64,000 nucleotides of DNA, taken from the NCBI RefSeq assembly GCF_026212465.1, contig NC_080058.1, positions 9,563,485 through 9,627,484 on the forward strand, read 5' to 3'. The stretch's first letter is position 1. Every line of letters begins with the position of its first letter. Shown one piece after another: positions 23,606-35,015 of the stretch. The position numbers and the translations under genes are program-made. This DNA is from Amaranthus tricolor. Lineage: Eukaryota > Streptophyta > Magnoliopsida > Caryophyllales > Amaranthaceae. The notes under the pieces were generated by a model, which worked only from the letters and a program-made list of their open reading frames with translations, did no database searches and was not told the origin of the DNA.

Positions 23606-25569
23606 AGAGTTTTCCGCAAATGAGCTTCCTTTGTACATATTGCTTTGTTGTCGGGTTGCTGTATACCTGTAAAGTCTGATACATCTGGGGTAAGTAAGTT
23701 CTGTTTCCCAGATTTGCTCTTTTTAACTCTTTTTAGTAATGTACAGTATTACTACAAGTTTTGCAGTTTCTATTTGTTTTAAATAAGGAGGGGTTTGATA
23801 TGTGATCCATTAGAAGTGACAAAAGTGTAGCTCTTTTCTTGTTATGAATTGAATATAGTTGGTCCTTTTTACTTCTCTTTGTCAATAAAAATTTGGTACA
23901 AACAGGACCACCTTATGACTATGAAGTTGTGATCACCATCAATATTTGTTTGTCTTTCTGGTAGGGCCATTAGGAGGTATGATTTCAATTTTATGATAGT
24001 AAACAAATTAGTGAATTATTGTATTAGTACCATTAGAAAATTTTTATATAATAATTATCTAATATTTAATACTAAGATCACATGCATTATAATGAATTAA
24101 AGTAGTAATCACATTATAATATTTAATACGTGACTTGAGAGTGCTTTGAATTTTATTCATCAGTCTACCGATTGTTTCACCTTTTGCTTTTAGGGATGCA
24201 CAGAGGTTACTTTTTTAGGTGGTCTCTGATAATTTTTTTAAAAAAATCGTACATTTAGAAATAGAAAGAACGGAGTGGGATGAAGGGAGTATATTTCTTA
24301 TTATATTTAGTAATTGTCCAATAGAATTATGCCTTTTGCTTTGGTAAGTGTCGGTTGCCTTAATTGATTTGCTTTTCTGGAATAAAATCACACCCTTTTA
24401 TTTTCCTTTATAGATGATATAGTTTTTCAAGTCCTTTGTGATAATTGACACATTTTAGTGGCTAAGAAAGTAGTTTCAAAGGGGGTTGAATATCACAAGT
24501 AATAAGGAAAGAAAAAAGGTAGAAGCAACTACAATATTGTTTATATGACTACTTATTCCATTCTTTTTTAGACCTTATCTAGCTTGGTTGTTTGGGGGTG
24601 TTTTTCATGCTTTTTCTTCTTAACCTTTTCTCTTGCCAACTACTTATGATTTTTATTTTATTTAGTTATCTTTTTGTTTGGCTTTTTCCTACTCTTGGAT
24701 AATTTGATTATGTCACATATCTTTCTAATGCACCCAATGAAAGATGTTTATATAAGGGTTAGAATGGATTCTTTCTAATCTTTGGTGAAATCATTGATTT
24801 GGGCTTTGTTTTCACTTAATGTTTTTACTTTATTATTATGTCTAAACTAAGACGGTTTAGATAAGAGATTCGAAAATTTAAGTAGAGACGTCTTTTTTAT
24901 TTCCTTGGCTAAATAATAAAGATGTTCGTAAATATTTGATGGCTGATTGGAGTAGTTAATTTGTTTATATGATTTTATCATCTGATCTTAGACCTAAGAG
25001 ATATCTCAAGAGACTGGTTGTTGATTAAATTAGTTGATTTAAGATACAATAGTTTGGGGAATATAAAAGGGAATAAACATGATAAGAGGGAATATTCAGT
25101 AAAGCAAAAATGGCAAATGTAGGATGCCGAATAGGTGGTTGAGTACAGTTACTATTGAAAGACGTCTTCCAACCGAAAATATATTTATACTTTCTTAAGA
25201 AGAATATTTGTGATGGACAACGTAAATGGTTTGGCTACTTGGCACTTGGCAACCTCTAAAATTGACTGCATTATCAATATCCAAATAACAACTTTTTATG
25301 CGTTACAAAACAAGTTCAATGAATTAATGTACTCCTTTGGCCCTTATTATCTCCTAATTTAGCTCCATATATTAAAGAAAAATTATTTAAAATAATTTAA
25401 TCTTTTATTAATTTTTCTATAATAATTTTAATTTTTGATTACATATGAATAAGTTTAACTATAAAGAGTGCTTGTTAAGAATCCATCAAGGTAACCTCTT
25501 ATCTCCATAATAAATTATTTTTTTATAAATAAATAGAATAAAATTAAATATAAAATTAAATCAACTACT
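23606..25569. other. PUB9-like 3' UTR and intergenic sequence
   Basis: AT-rich. AGAAAGAACGGAGTGGGATG at about 24260-24290, followed by AAGGGAGTA, looks like the right end of a Stowaway-type MITE whose left end is not recognised. No further gene is supported. Confidence 0.4.
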
Positions 25570-25835
25570 CTTGTGACAGACCTTCTCTCAAAGAGACGAC
25601 CTCAAAACAAGAAGCCCACATTCTTATTTTTTTAAAAAAAATTTGTATTAATTGGACTATTTAAGCCTATATATCTAATACGTTTCTCGGAAAGACAATC
25701 TCTTCGGGAGACACATTATGTGTATGGGCTAAATAGCCCAATTAATACAATTTAAAGAGAAAATAAATATGTGAGTTTCTTATTTAAGGTTGTGTTTTAA
25801 GAGATGATCTATCAAAAGAGTAACCGGTATGTCAC
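25570..25835. mobile_element. Short foldback MITE, GAGACG family
   Basis: An imperfect palindrome centred near 25700. Left arm: GACGACCTCAAAACAAGAAG, then TTGTATTAATTGG and CTATTTAAGCC. Right arm, inverted: GGGCTAAATAGCCC, CAATTAATACAATTT, and TTAAGGTTGTGTTTT. No ORF. Relatives occur at 31965-32090, 32888-33025, 34255-34455, 38440-38635 and 55612-55805. Confidence 0.65.
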
Positions 25836-27402
25836 AATGAGAAGTTTTATGTCAATTTCTAATTGGGTGCGGATGTAGGTTCGAAAATATTTCATAATAT
25901 TGTGTAGCTCAAATATTTTACTAAAGGGAAAGTCCATAAATAATTGTTGTAATTACCAAGAAAAAAATTTAGTATTATAACAAACATATTATTAACATGA
26001 TAAGTCTACATGTCACTATAATTGATATCAAATGACATAGACGTATAAGATAAAGAAGCATCAAAAGGATGGTTAATCTGTTTTTAAAAAGACAAGAGTG
26101 AGAAATATTATTGGAGCTTAATTAAACTGAATATATTTGTGTAAGAAATTTAAAAGTGCATATCTGATGACCTAAATGAGAGTGCTAAAGACTAGTGCTA
26201 TGAGAATGGAATCGATAAAGATTGCTTGTAATGTTACTTCTTAGAATTTTCTCCTTGTGTCATAATCTTTCACAGAAAAACCAAAAAAATCAACTCAACG
26301 GGAACTTTATTAGGAGTAAATTTGTGAATAGAAATATAATTTAAAATAAGTTTAGCGTATTAAGAAAATTTATAATAGTATGTAATAGTTGAATTGCGGT
26401 ACGATGAGTGTGACCGTAACCATAAATAGAAACTAAATTGCTATTCACAATAATTGTTGCATTATTTATAGTGATGCTTAATAGAAAATAAAATGAAAGA
26501 TTACCTTGTAAGTTTGCCATGTGAGATATAACCATGTTTTTCATATAATAATATTAATCTAAACGATAAAGAGAAAGAGAGCGCATAGCTTGATCCAAAA
26601 CTTGTAGGAGATTATTTGTTTGTTAAATCATATCGAGACTGCTAGCACAAAAATTTAGGGCTAGAGCCCCTCTAAGAGTTCGAAATTTTTTTAAAAAATC
26701 CTCAAACTAAACTTCAAAAAATGTATTTCTCAAACTAAACTTCCACGAAAATTTTTGCCAAGGACAGTTATTTTGAGTCCTATTAGGCTGTAGGCTGGGT
26801 TTCAAGGGAAAGGTAAAAGTTGTTGTCCTTGACAGCGATTTTCAGCTCTCATATATCCAGTCTTACCTTTTAACCTTGCCTTGACCATCAAAACAACAAC
26901 TTCAAAATTATTGTTAAAGACAACATTGTTCATTAAAGGGAAATCGAAGTCCTTGGCCACGATATCCAACTTCCTTTAAAATTCAGCCGACAGCTCAATA
27001 GGACCCTCCTTAATAGTAATTATTCTAGACATTTAGTTTGAAAAATATTTTTTTCAAAGAGTAATTTAGAAATTTTTTATAACAATAGTCAATGAGCTTT
27101 ACTTATTTCAAATTTTTTCAAGAATTTCATGTGTGGCAAGATATTATTTTCACAAATTCTTGTACGAGAAGGTTTCACTATAAAACATACTTCATATTTG
27201 GCTTAAATAGCCTAATAATAAAAACTTTTAGCTTATGAACTTCTTATTTTGAGGTCCTTTTATTGTGACACGATCTCATACAAGACAAGCTAATATTATT
27301 TTTTATTTTTGGGCTTAAAATTTTTTATGTTTGGGCTTAAAGGAGGCAGATAGGTGGGGACAAGTGTGTAATGAAAAAATGAAATAGATAAGATAATTTA
27401 TA
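25836..27402. other. Intergenic, includes a TTGTCCTTGACA-type repeat
   Basis: No gene seen. About 26740-27010 carries GTTGTCCTTGACAGC and CCTTGACCATCAAAACAAC, words shared with 32140-32350 on the other side of the PMD element. A partial GAGACG-family copy lies at about 27230-27300. Confidence 0.4.
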
Positions 27403-27661
27403 CTCTCTCCAATTTAGCACTAACGTCCCATTTACTTTATGCACTTTATCCAATATACTTATTCAATCCTTAATATCAGTAAATGTGCATTATCAAAAAT
27501 TATGAAAAGTTCATATGAATAATCCTTGCACTGAGGCGAATCACACAAGATCGCACATGACTATGTTTTAACTTGTAGATTAATAATAAAATACAAATTA
27601 AGAGTAAGAGATGAATAGTGTCCAAAAAGCAAACGGGACGTTAGTGCTGAATTGGAGGGAG
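27403..27661. mobile_element. Stowaway-like (Tc1/Mariner) MITE, 259 bp
   Basis: Ends CTCTCTCCAATTTAGCACTA (left) and inverted TAGTGCTGAATTGGAGGGAG (right) match at nearly every position, continuing into ACGTCCC/GGGACGT. TA dinucleotides flank both sides (27401-27402, 27662-27663). Non-coding. Confidence 0.9.
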
Positions 27662-27741
27662 TAAAAAAAAGAACAAAATAAGACAAAAATCAACTTATTT
27701 CAAAAAATAAGTGTCTAATTTCCAAACCTTAGGTTTGGTGT

Positions 27742-27878
27742 TGTTCGCAGTTACTAACTGCACTGCGAACAGGTGCTTAATTTTTTAAAAACGCAAACAA
27801 GTTGTTCGCAGTTACTAACTAACTGCGAACAAGCCTGTTGACTTGTTTGACCCTGTTCGCAGTTAGGAACTATGAACA
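27742..27878. repeat. Palindromic motif cluster in the left TIR (3 copies)
   Basis: Copies at 27742-27771, 27803-27831 and 27854-27878 are variants of the near-perfect palindrome TGTTCGCAGTTA-C-TAACTGCGAACA. The first two have small insertions at or near the dyad; the third has a decayed right half (TATGAACA). Confidence 0.85.
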
Positions 27879-28286
27879 CTATTAACAGCTGCAGGTCTCT
27901 TCTTCTCCATTTTTCCCAAATTTAAAGACCTAACTAATTAAAACTCGACATTTCCTTTTCAAAAACCACTCTTGGACTACCTATGTATTTGTAATTGTTG
28001 TTAATGAATTTATGTTGAATTTTTGGCGTCATTCTCCCTAATTACCGAGTCGTTTTTGTTTGATGTATTTGCAATAAAGACATCATCATAAGTTTTTTAC
28101 AAGTCAATGTATGTTCTAGGCGGGATGAATCATCGCCAAAAGTCCGCGCATTCGTAAGTCAAAGTTTGAAGATTATGATAAACTAAATAAACATATATAT
28201 ACAACTAAATATATACAAATGTTTGAAATATACAACTAAATAAACATATATATACATAGTCAATAAAAATACACAAAAACCTAATG

Positions 28287-28556
28287 CTAACTATCATCAC
28301 CCTCATCTACCCTATGCAACCGAGTTGGTCTCCTACTCCTCTTACGGTAACAAGAGGCGTTCGTGTGTCGCTCTGGTAGGGGAGGGGACTGGTACTTTGA
28401 TGGCTGGGATGGCTCAGCCTACAAGGTCCCTGCAACGTCACCAGGGTATAACAAGTCCATCTCCTCCAAATGAACGTCATAAGGAGGAGATGAGACGTGC
28501 ACATCGGCGGTAGCCGGTGATGATTTCGCAACAACTTTTGATATGAAGTACTGGAA
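28287..28556 (-). pseudogene. Possible last exon of the PMD gene
   Basis: An AG acceptor at 28557-28558 (minus strand) precedes a GC-richer segment with coding character. One frame ends in basic RKRSRRPTRLHRVDEGDDS before a TAG at 28287-28289 but contains one internal stop. Another frame stays open for about 75 codons. Which frame, if either, belonged to the ancestral gene is uncertain. The LTR-like insertion lies in the inferred intron before it. Confidence 0.4.
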
Positions 28557-28632
28557 CTACGTGGTAAGTTCTTTCTTAGTCGCCTAAACTCTAAACAAAA
28601 ATAAATTCACTTACTTTTCAAATACAACTTAA

Positions 28633-29728
28633 TGTAGTAGGGTAGTAAGGTTCATATCCACAAAGAGATTGGGTTTGAGAAGGTTTAGTATGATATGTGT
28701 TTTAGCAGATGAAATTGAAAACAATCAATAACACAAAGAAAAGGGGGGCTTTTATTTGCTTTTCTGAAATAAAATAACTTGAATAAGCAATGAACTAAGT
28801 GAAATCTATAACAATGGTGTTTTCTAAAAATCAATGGAATGGATATCTTGAGTTAAGTTGATTGTATACTTCTTGTTTCTCATTGATCATTGAATACTTT
28901 ACTTAAGAAATTCACTTTTGACTATCTATTGTGAAGATGATTATACTTCTATTCTCCTTAAGTGTAGCTAAACATCAAAATCAGTTTGAATGTAAAGCTC
29001 TTACTATTAGTTAATTCACTTCAATCAGGGAATAAATTCAATCCAACAATAGCTTTAAGAAAAGAGAATAAATAGGTTTGCTAAAACTATTCAAGCAAAT
29101 ATTTTTCAATCAAAATGAAAAGTTCATTTAGATTCTAATCATTCATAATCTGCATTCACAATTAGAACTAGTTGCTACCATTAATCCAAGTACAAAACTA
29201 ACTGATTTGCAAATAGATTTAGCATAAATGAATATTGCAATAACAAGAACAATAGTTGATTTCCAATTCAAATAACATTTATAAGATTATAATAAGAACT
29301 CTTCAATAATCAAAAGTATATTAAGTATTTTAATATACTTGAAGCTCCATAACCATGGAAAATCAAAAATGAAGAAGAAGAAGAAGTATTTTAATGAAAA
29401 ATTACAAGATGATCTCATTCCTAAGCTTTCTTGCCTATTTATAGAGATTTGATTAAGCTTCTTGCCATTGGATTTGCTCATCATTCCTCTTTGCAAGTCG
29501 CCTCTCAAACCCCTCTAAACATCCATTTGAAAATGAAAGCCGAAATGGGAAAAGTGAAATAGCCGCCCAGCCTACAGACTGAACTCCGCAGCCCGCGTAA
29601 AACTCCGTGGGCCGCGCATCTCAGTCTGATCCGATTCTTTGCTTGCTTCTTCTTCATTGCTTGAAATGATATATTTACATAATGACCTTCTAATAAGACT
29701 AGGATTATCATCTTAGAGAATTACATCA
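28633..29728 (-). mobile_element. LTR-like insertion inside the PMD element (possible solo LTR)
   Basis: On the minus strand it begins TGATGT and ends CTACTACA. It contains a TATA-like CTATAAATAGG near 29434-29445 and, towards its end, GGATATGAACCTTACTACCC, a phrase typical of a dispersed plant LTR-related repeat. A GC-rich GCCCGCG/GGGCCGCGC patch is at 29585-29625. It falls between two PMD exons. No matching 5-bp target duplication was seen, so the boundaries are approximate. Confidence 0.4.
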
Positions 29729-29835
29729 AAAAAACTATTCTATAAAGTAATTTCTCTAATTGTTATATAGTTAAATCTAAATTCTACTTAATAAAACCGA
29801 AATTGAAATAGAAAAATACACAAAACAAAGTATTA

Positions 29836-31555
29836 CTATTGCGTGCCGAGGATCATGTCTTGCACAATCTCCCTCACCGGCTCCTCGTGGCAAGACCGGA
29901 TAACGGCTGCCGCACCTTGTGCCTGCAATTAATAGTTAGTTAATGTAATGTTATATTATATAATAGGCAACTTAATCATTCAAATGCGAATGAAAACTTA
30001 CAAATTGGGTCATCGTAGGCGCTGCAATGATGCCACGTGGTTTCATCCATCGGCGAGTAATGGAGAGGAATCACGGCATGTAGTCACGTGTAGTAGGCGC
30101 GCCAACAGCATCGATTGGCGCACCTTGGGCTAGCAGCTCCAGTCTATGATCCCAATAACCGATGTGGCGACCGTTGATCTCCGTCAAATTCGTCGTACCC
30201 TGATTATTGCGCGAAATCAGATGCAACTCGAGTTCAGTATCGCAAGGTGGTGGAATGCCCTGTACCAACCCAAATTGGAGCAGTACGCGCTCTGGTAGAT
30301 GTACTTCGACAATGTCAAAGCATATGAGTGGCACAGAAGCCCTCTACGCACCTGACTGAATCCCCGAGTGCTCGGGCACAGTTGGGTAGGCTTCGGTAGG
30401 GTACGGGTCCCACAAAAACTATAATATATGTTATGAAAATGTAAATGATGTGTTAATTAAATTGCAGTAATGTTAATGAGTACTAAAATATCTACTTGGT
30501 TCGGTCGCAGCAGGTCTAACTGATCCTGGTAGAATCCTAGACCACTCCCTGTGTGTTTGCAGGTTCGGCGCGCAAGATTCCATCGTGATCCATATGCAAC
30601 ATCTGGTGGAGGTTGATGCGGAGAAGCAGCTTCACCACGACCAACACTTCTGTAAGGTTGGTCGATTAGAATATGCTCCCACGTCCACAACTAACAATTG
30701 TAAATGTAATTAGTATATCATTTACCAAGGATAAATTAGAATTAGATGTTATTGTTATTACCTGTAATATGGATAATTGTCCTGCAACCTCCTTGACATT
30801 CTTCTTGGCAGCACCACAGAGCCTCCTGTACAAGTATTCTATGGTTGCGGAGCCCTAGCTATACTCGGTGATGCGCTCCCACAGGTCGTCAGGTAATGTC
30901 AAATATAGGAGCTGAACCTGGTTGCTTGTTTTATCAGCAAACAAGACAGCTCCTATAAAATATAAGAGGTACGTCTTGGCGTACCTCGAAATGGTGCCCT
31001 CATCAGCACCTTTAGGGAGATGTGAGAAGGTCTGCACCAACCATGTACACTGCAAACCGCTCCCCCTAATGACATCTGCTGGAGGGCACTCTCCCAAGAT
31101 GCGCTGCACCATGTCATTCTAGCTTGATAGCTGGCATCCGACGGTAGACACGGCACGTCCCTCGATGGGAAGCCGTGTTAGTAAGGCTACATCAAGTAGT
31201 GTGATGGTAGCCTCACCGAGAGGAAGATGAAAGGTGTGCGTCTCCTGACGCCATCTCTCTACTAGTACTGTGATAATAGCACGATCAACTCTACCGTACG
31301 CAATGAGGTGAAAGTCATACAACCTCGTGCGCTCAAGGTCCGGGATGATCCTCTCATCGATCCCCCACGTGTCTACATCGGACACCTATGAAAATAGACA
31401 TTTAAATAAGTTGTTACTATGTTATCATTAGTATAATGCAAATGATACAAAACAGTATACTAACCTGGGCATCCCTAAGAGGAGTGCTCCGGTGCTCCTC
31501 CTGCATAGTCAAGACACTATGCAATTGAGGGTGGTCCAAGAGTGGTTTTTCAAAG
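29836..31555 (-). pseudogene. Plant mobile domain (PMD, MAIL1/MAIN-like) gene, decayed
   Basis: Five exons can be traced by splice sites and family pattern: about 31555-31465, 31385-30762, 30690-30496, 30418-30001 and 29922-29836. Recognisable PMD segments in order are SVLTMQEEHRST, WGIDERI and LYDFHLIAYGRVDRAIITVL, VERWRQETHTFHLP.GEATITLLDVALLT.LPIEG, YAKTYLLYFIGAVLFADKTSNQV, EYLYRRLCGA, WTWEHI, YGSRWN, RASVPLICFDIVEVH.PERVL.QFG and FLSITRRWMKP. Four nonsense codons interrupt it (31119-31121, 30855-30857, 30344-30346, 30071-30073), each where relatives have Trp. There is no clear initiator ATG upstream. In host proteins the domain partners a PP7-type phosphatase in gene silencing; its role in transposons is unknown. 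Confidence 0.82.
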
Positions 31556-31641
31556 GGGAATGTCGAGTTTTCCAAAGTTAGGGTTTTGAATTTGGGGAAA
31601 ATCAGAAAGAAGAGAGTTGCAGCTGTTATTATGCTTGATGG

Positions 31642-31749
31642 TGTTCGCTGTTACTAACTGCGAACAGAGAACAGGTCTGTTCACATTTACTAACTGCGAA
31701 TAGATTTTTAAAAAATTAAGCACTTGTTCGCAGTTAGTAACTGCGAACA
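31642..31749. repeat. Palindromic motif cluster in the right TIR (3 copies)
   Basis: Copies at 31642-31666, about 31679-31702 and 31725-31749 mirror the left-TIR cluster. The last is a perfect dyad except for the central base (TGTTCGCAGTTA-G-TAACTGCGAACA). Confidence 0.85.
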
Positions 31750-31964
31750 GAACCAAACCTCAAGTTTGGAAATTAGACGCTTATTTTTGAAAATAAGTTG
31801 ATTTTCGTCTTATTTCGTACTTTTTTTTTAATAATTTAGCTTATTCATTTCAAATTTTCCGTAATGCTTGAAACAAATACTAACCAACCCAATAAGGATA
31901 CTGCTAGAACTTTTGAAATAAATGAGCCAACTATAATTTAAAAAACTTAAAAGAGATATTATTG

Positions 31965-32090
31965 TGCGAGACCGTCTTTCAGTAAGACGACCTCAAACAA
32001 GGAACTCATATTCTTATTGTATATATTTAATGGGCTTTTCAACCCATGTGAGGCGCGTGTCTCGAAAAGTCCGTCTCATTCAACAACTTA
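31965..32090. mobile_element. Short foldback MITE, GAGACG family
   Basis: GCGAGACCGTCTTTCAGTAA and GACGACCTCAAACAAG on the left face CGTGTCTCGAAAAGTCCGTC on the right, with an AT-rich centre containing ATGGGCTTTTCAACCCAT. Confidence 0.55.
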
Positions 32091-32887
32091 TGAATTTAAA
32101 AAGCTTTGAGTAAACATAATTCACAAAATAAGCGTTTAGGAAAGTAACTGTTAAGGATAACGATTTTAAACTGAAATGGGCTGGAGGACTAGATCATTGG
32201 AAAATACAAGATCGTAGCCAAATGCATTGTCCTTGACAACAACTTTGACCTGCCTTCTTGACCAACATTGATCAGTTTCTAGAGTCTTGACTTGCATTGA
32301 CCTATCTTGACCATAAGAAGTTGCTGTCAAGACAACAATTTTTTTATTAACATTTAAAATTTACTTTTAAATTTACTCTCTACAACATCTTACAAAAATT
32401 CTTAGTTTTAATTTAGACAAATACATATACCATCGATCATTATTGTTATCGACTTTCCATCCAATATTTTGAGTCTTCAACACATAGTTATCCTAATCCT
32501 AATGTAATAAACAATATTAATATCTAACATACAATTGTTCATGAGCTACGAAACCATATACATAATCATATACATACAGGCTATTATCTAAGAATTAGTG
32601 GGCGCGAGTATAGCCCTCATAAATTGTTTCTATACTCAAATACGCTACAAGCCTACAAGGGCTTAAATGGGTCCATAAGTCATTAGATGTAGACTAAATG
32701 TGGCTAGCGATTGGTACTTATTGAAAATGATTTTACTTATCAAACGATCACGGGTGGTTTTTATCTCTAGACTCTTTTCGCTAGAGTTGCGCTCAAATGA
32801 GCAGTTGGGCCGCTCGTTTAAGTACTGGGTTTTTGTTGTAGGACCTCAATTCTATTGCGGACTTGTTTTATTTCATACCTTACAGCT
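32091..32887. other. Intergenic, with a second TTGTCCTTGACA-type repeat
   Basis: About 32140-32350 carries TTGTCCTTGACAACAACTTT, TCTTGACC repeats and GCTGTCAAGACAACAA, related to 26740-27010. No gene seen. Confidence 0.4.
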
Positions 32888-33025
32888 CATTTCGTATAGG
32901 GTCGTTTCGGCGAAACGATCTCAAAACAAGAAGCCCATAAGTTAAAAACTTATATTATTGGGTTATTCAACCTAAATATAAGGTATGTCTCAAGGTGAAA
33001 CCGTCTCATACGAAAATTTGTACAT
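32888..33025. mobile_element. Short foldback MITE, GAGACG family
   Basis: TTTCGTATAGGGTCGTTTC at the left mirrors GAAACCGTCTCATACGAAAA at the right. GATCTCAAAACAAGAAGCCC inside matches the 25570-25835 copy. Confidence 0.65.
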
Positions 33026-33429
33026 ACCTTAACGTATTGACATTTAATATACATAAACCTCATTAGCCTTCAGATCAGAAACTACAAAATTTTATGAAAC
33101 AAGAAAACTCAAGCTTCAAATACACGAAACCCTTGAAAAATCGTTTGTTGTTATACTTGTTTATATTTTCATAAGTCATAATTTATGCTCTATTGTGTTC
33201 TAATTTGTCAAACGATAAGATCTCTTTGAGAAACCGTAAGTCCAACTTAATTTACAAGAACACTTATTACACGCATGTATTTTACAAAAAAACATCCATT
33301 ATAATTTTTAGTAGATATTTTTACGTGCTCAAATAGGTAATTTTTAGTAGATATTTTTACATGCTCAAATAGGTAATTTGAATAGTTGATGTACATATTT
33401 TAAATCAGTTACAGTAAGCATTTTTGGAT

Positions 33430-33700
33430 TGAAGTAAACATATAAACACCTACAGCATATAAAATAAACTCCTACACCAAATAACCTAAACACCTACAAC
33501 ATATAATATAAATTCCTACAACACATAATATAAATACCTACAACAAATAATCTAAATATCTACAGCACATAACAAAAATACCTATAGCACATAACAAAAG
33601 CAGCTACAATAAATAACCTAAATACCTACTGCACATACCCTAAATTCTTACAGCAAATAAACTAAACACCTACAGTACATAACACCTACTTGACAACTTC
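33430..33700 (+). repeat. Degenerate minisatellite, roughly 21-bp unit
   Basis: About twelve units of the form CTACAGCACATAACATAAATAC, with variants such as CTACAACATATAATATAAATTC and CTACAGCAAATAAACTAAACAC. All run head to tail on the plus strand. Decaying single units continue to about 33790. Confidence 0.8.
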
Positions 33701-35015
33701 AGCATATTAAAAACACTTACTTGACGTAATGTGAACTTGTATTTTACGTATTCTAAATGCCTACTTTAGGTATCCTAAACCCCTACCGAGTAAGCGTGTA
33801 GTTACACTATATTTTTCGGTTTTATATTTTTTTAAAAAATCTAATAGGCCGGCCCAATTAAAACCATTTCTTTAAAAGACGATCTCTCTCACTGCAATTT
33901 GTGTTCGTCAAAATCAACCGTCAATTTGGTCTGTCTTGTGTTACGCTTTTGCAATATATATTATTCTTATGTATAATCAAGTTTTTAAGCTCGCTTTGCA
34001 CATCATATTTTTTTCTTTTGGAGTCTGTTGTATATCGAGCTTAAAATCTTTGTCAAAGCTTAAAAACTTTGAACATCTTTTTAGGTTGATTTACAAAACA
34101 CACCAAAAGAAAAAACATTTGTAAATGACTAAAGAAATATGTTGACCTCTGCCACATCCCACAAACCAAACATAAATAAAAATGCAAATTCTACTATGAC
34201 ATATGTTTCATACTCAAGATTAAATGTCTCAATAATAGAAACATTTATCTTATGGGTTTTTTATTTTGAGGTTGTCTCACCATAAAACAGTCTCATATAA
34301 AACGGGCTGAAATAAAAATTACATTAATTCTTTATTAAGGTCATCTCATCGTGAGACGACTTCAAATGAGTCAATCCAAATTTTAATGTTTTTTTTTTAC
34401 AAAAAGACTACTTGTATGGATTCGTCTCATTGTAAGACGATCTCATACAAAATTAGTTGAATAAATAAATAGAAAATAATTCAATTATTAGTTATTAGTC
34501 CTAACAACCAAAAAATGAAATTAGTTCTTGTCTCCATTAACGCAAATATCTCATTTTCCAAAGCAAAATTATGATTTAAATCACAACTAGTCTTTACTTT
34601 CCTCCGACTAACCAATGATCCAAAAAATCGACCAATAAAACTAAAGCAATCAACTAAATGAAAGTCAACAACAAAGACTATAATTTCGTAATTTTGACCT
34701 AAAATTGAAATATTAAATCACTTCAAAGCGGTAGACAACCAGATAGTAGAAAATACTTGTAATTAAGAATAAATGTTGACAATACAGCAAAATGTTCATC
34801 ATTAATTCACTATAATAATACACGAGTAATTTAAAACAGTAGCTTAATTGACTGATAAACTAAAATTTGATACAAAAAAAGGTACTAATTAATTACTAGT
34901 TTAGTTATTGTACTCTAAATACTAAATTCTACAAGTATTACCCAAAAGTTTTCTAATCATTTAATTTTTTAAGTACTTTTTAGGTTGACCCTAATTCTTC
35001 AGCTTCCATCAGAAT
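33701..35015. other. Intergenic downstream of the RIN4-like gene, with foldback debris
   Basis: No gene seen. 34255-34455 holds GAGACG-family sequence (GAGGTTGTCTCACC, GTGAGACGACTTCAAATGAG, CGTCTCATTGTAAGACGATC). Confidence 0.45.

Larger units (their letters stand above)
27664..31830 (-). mobile_element. Long-TIR (Mutator-like) element carrying a plant-mobile-domain gene
   Basis: About 300-bp terminal inverted repeats (27664-27985; 31525-31830) match closely: AATAAGACRAAAATCAACTT at the tips, then GTCTAATTTCCAAAC, GTTTGGTTST and the palindromic TGTTCGCAGTTA motifs, then AAAACTCGACATT and AAAAACCACTCTTGGAC. The inner part of the right TIR overlaps the start of the gene's first exon. Between them is a minus-strand PMD gene relic (29836-31555) and an LTR-like insertion. 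PMD genes are known from Ty3/gypsy and Mutator-like elements and from the host proteins MAIN and MAIL1. No MuDR transposase is present, so this copy is non-autonomous. No convincing target duplication was found, partly because the left end abuts the Stowaway MITE. Confidence 0.75.

Noticed and set aside
33430..33700. CRISPR-like array
   Set aside because: Degenerate contiguous tandem units without unique spacers, in a plant nuclear context.
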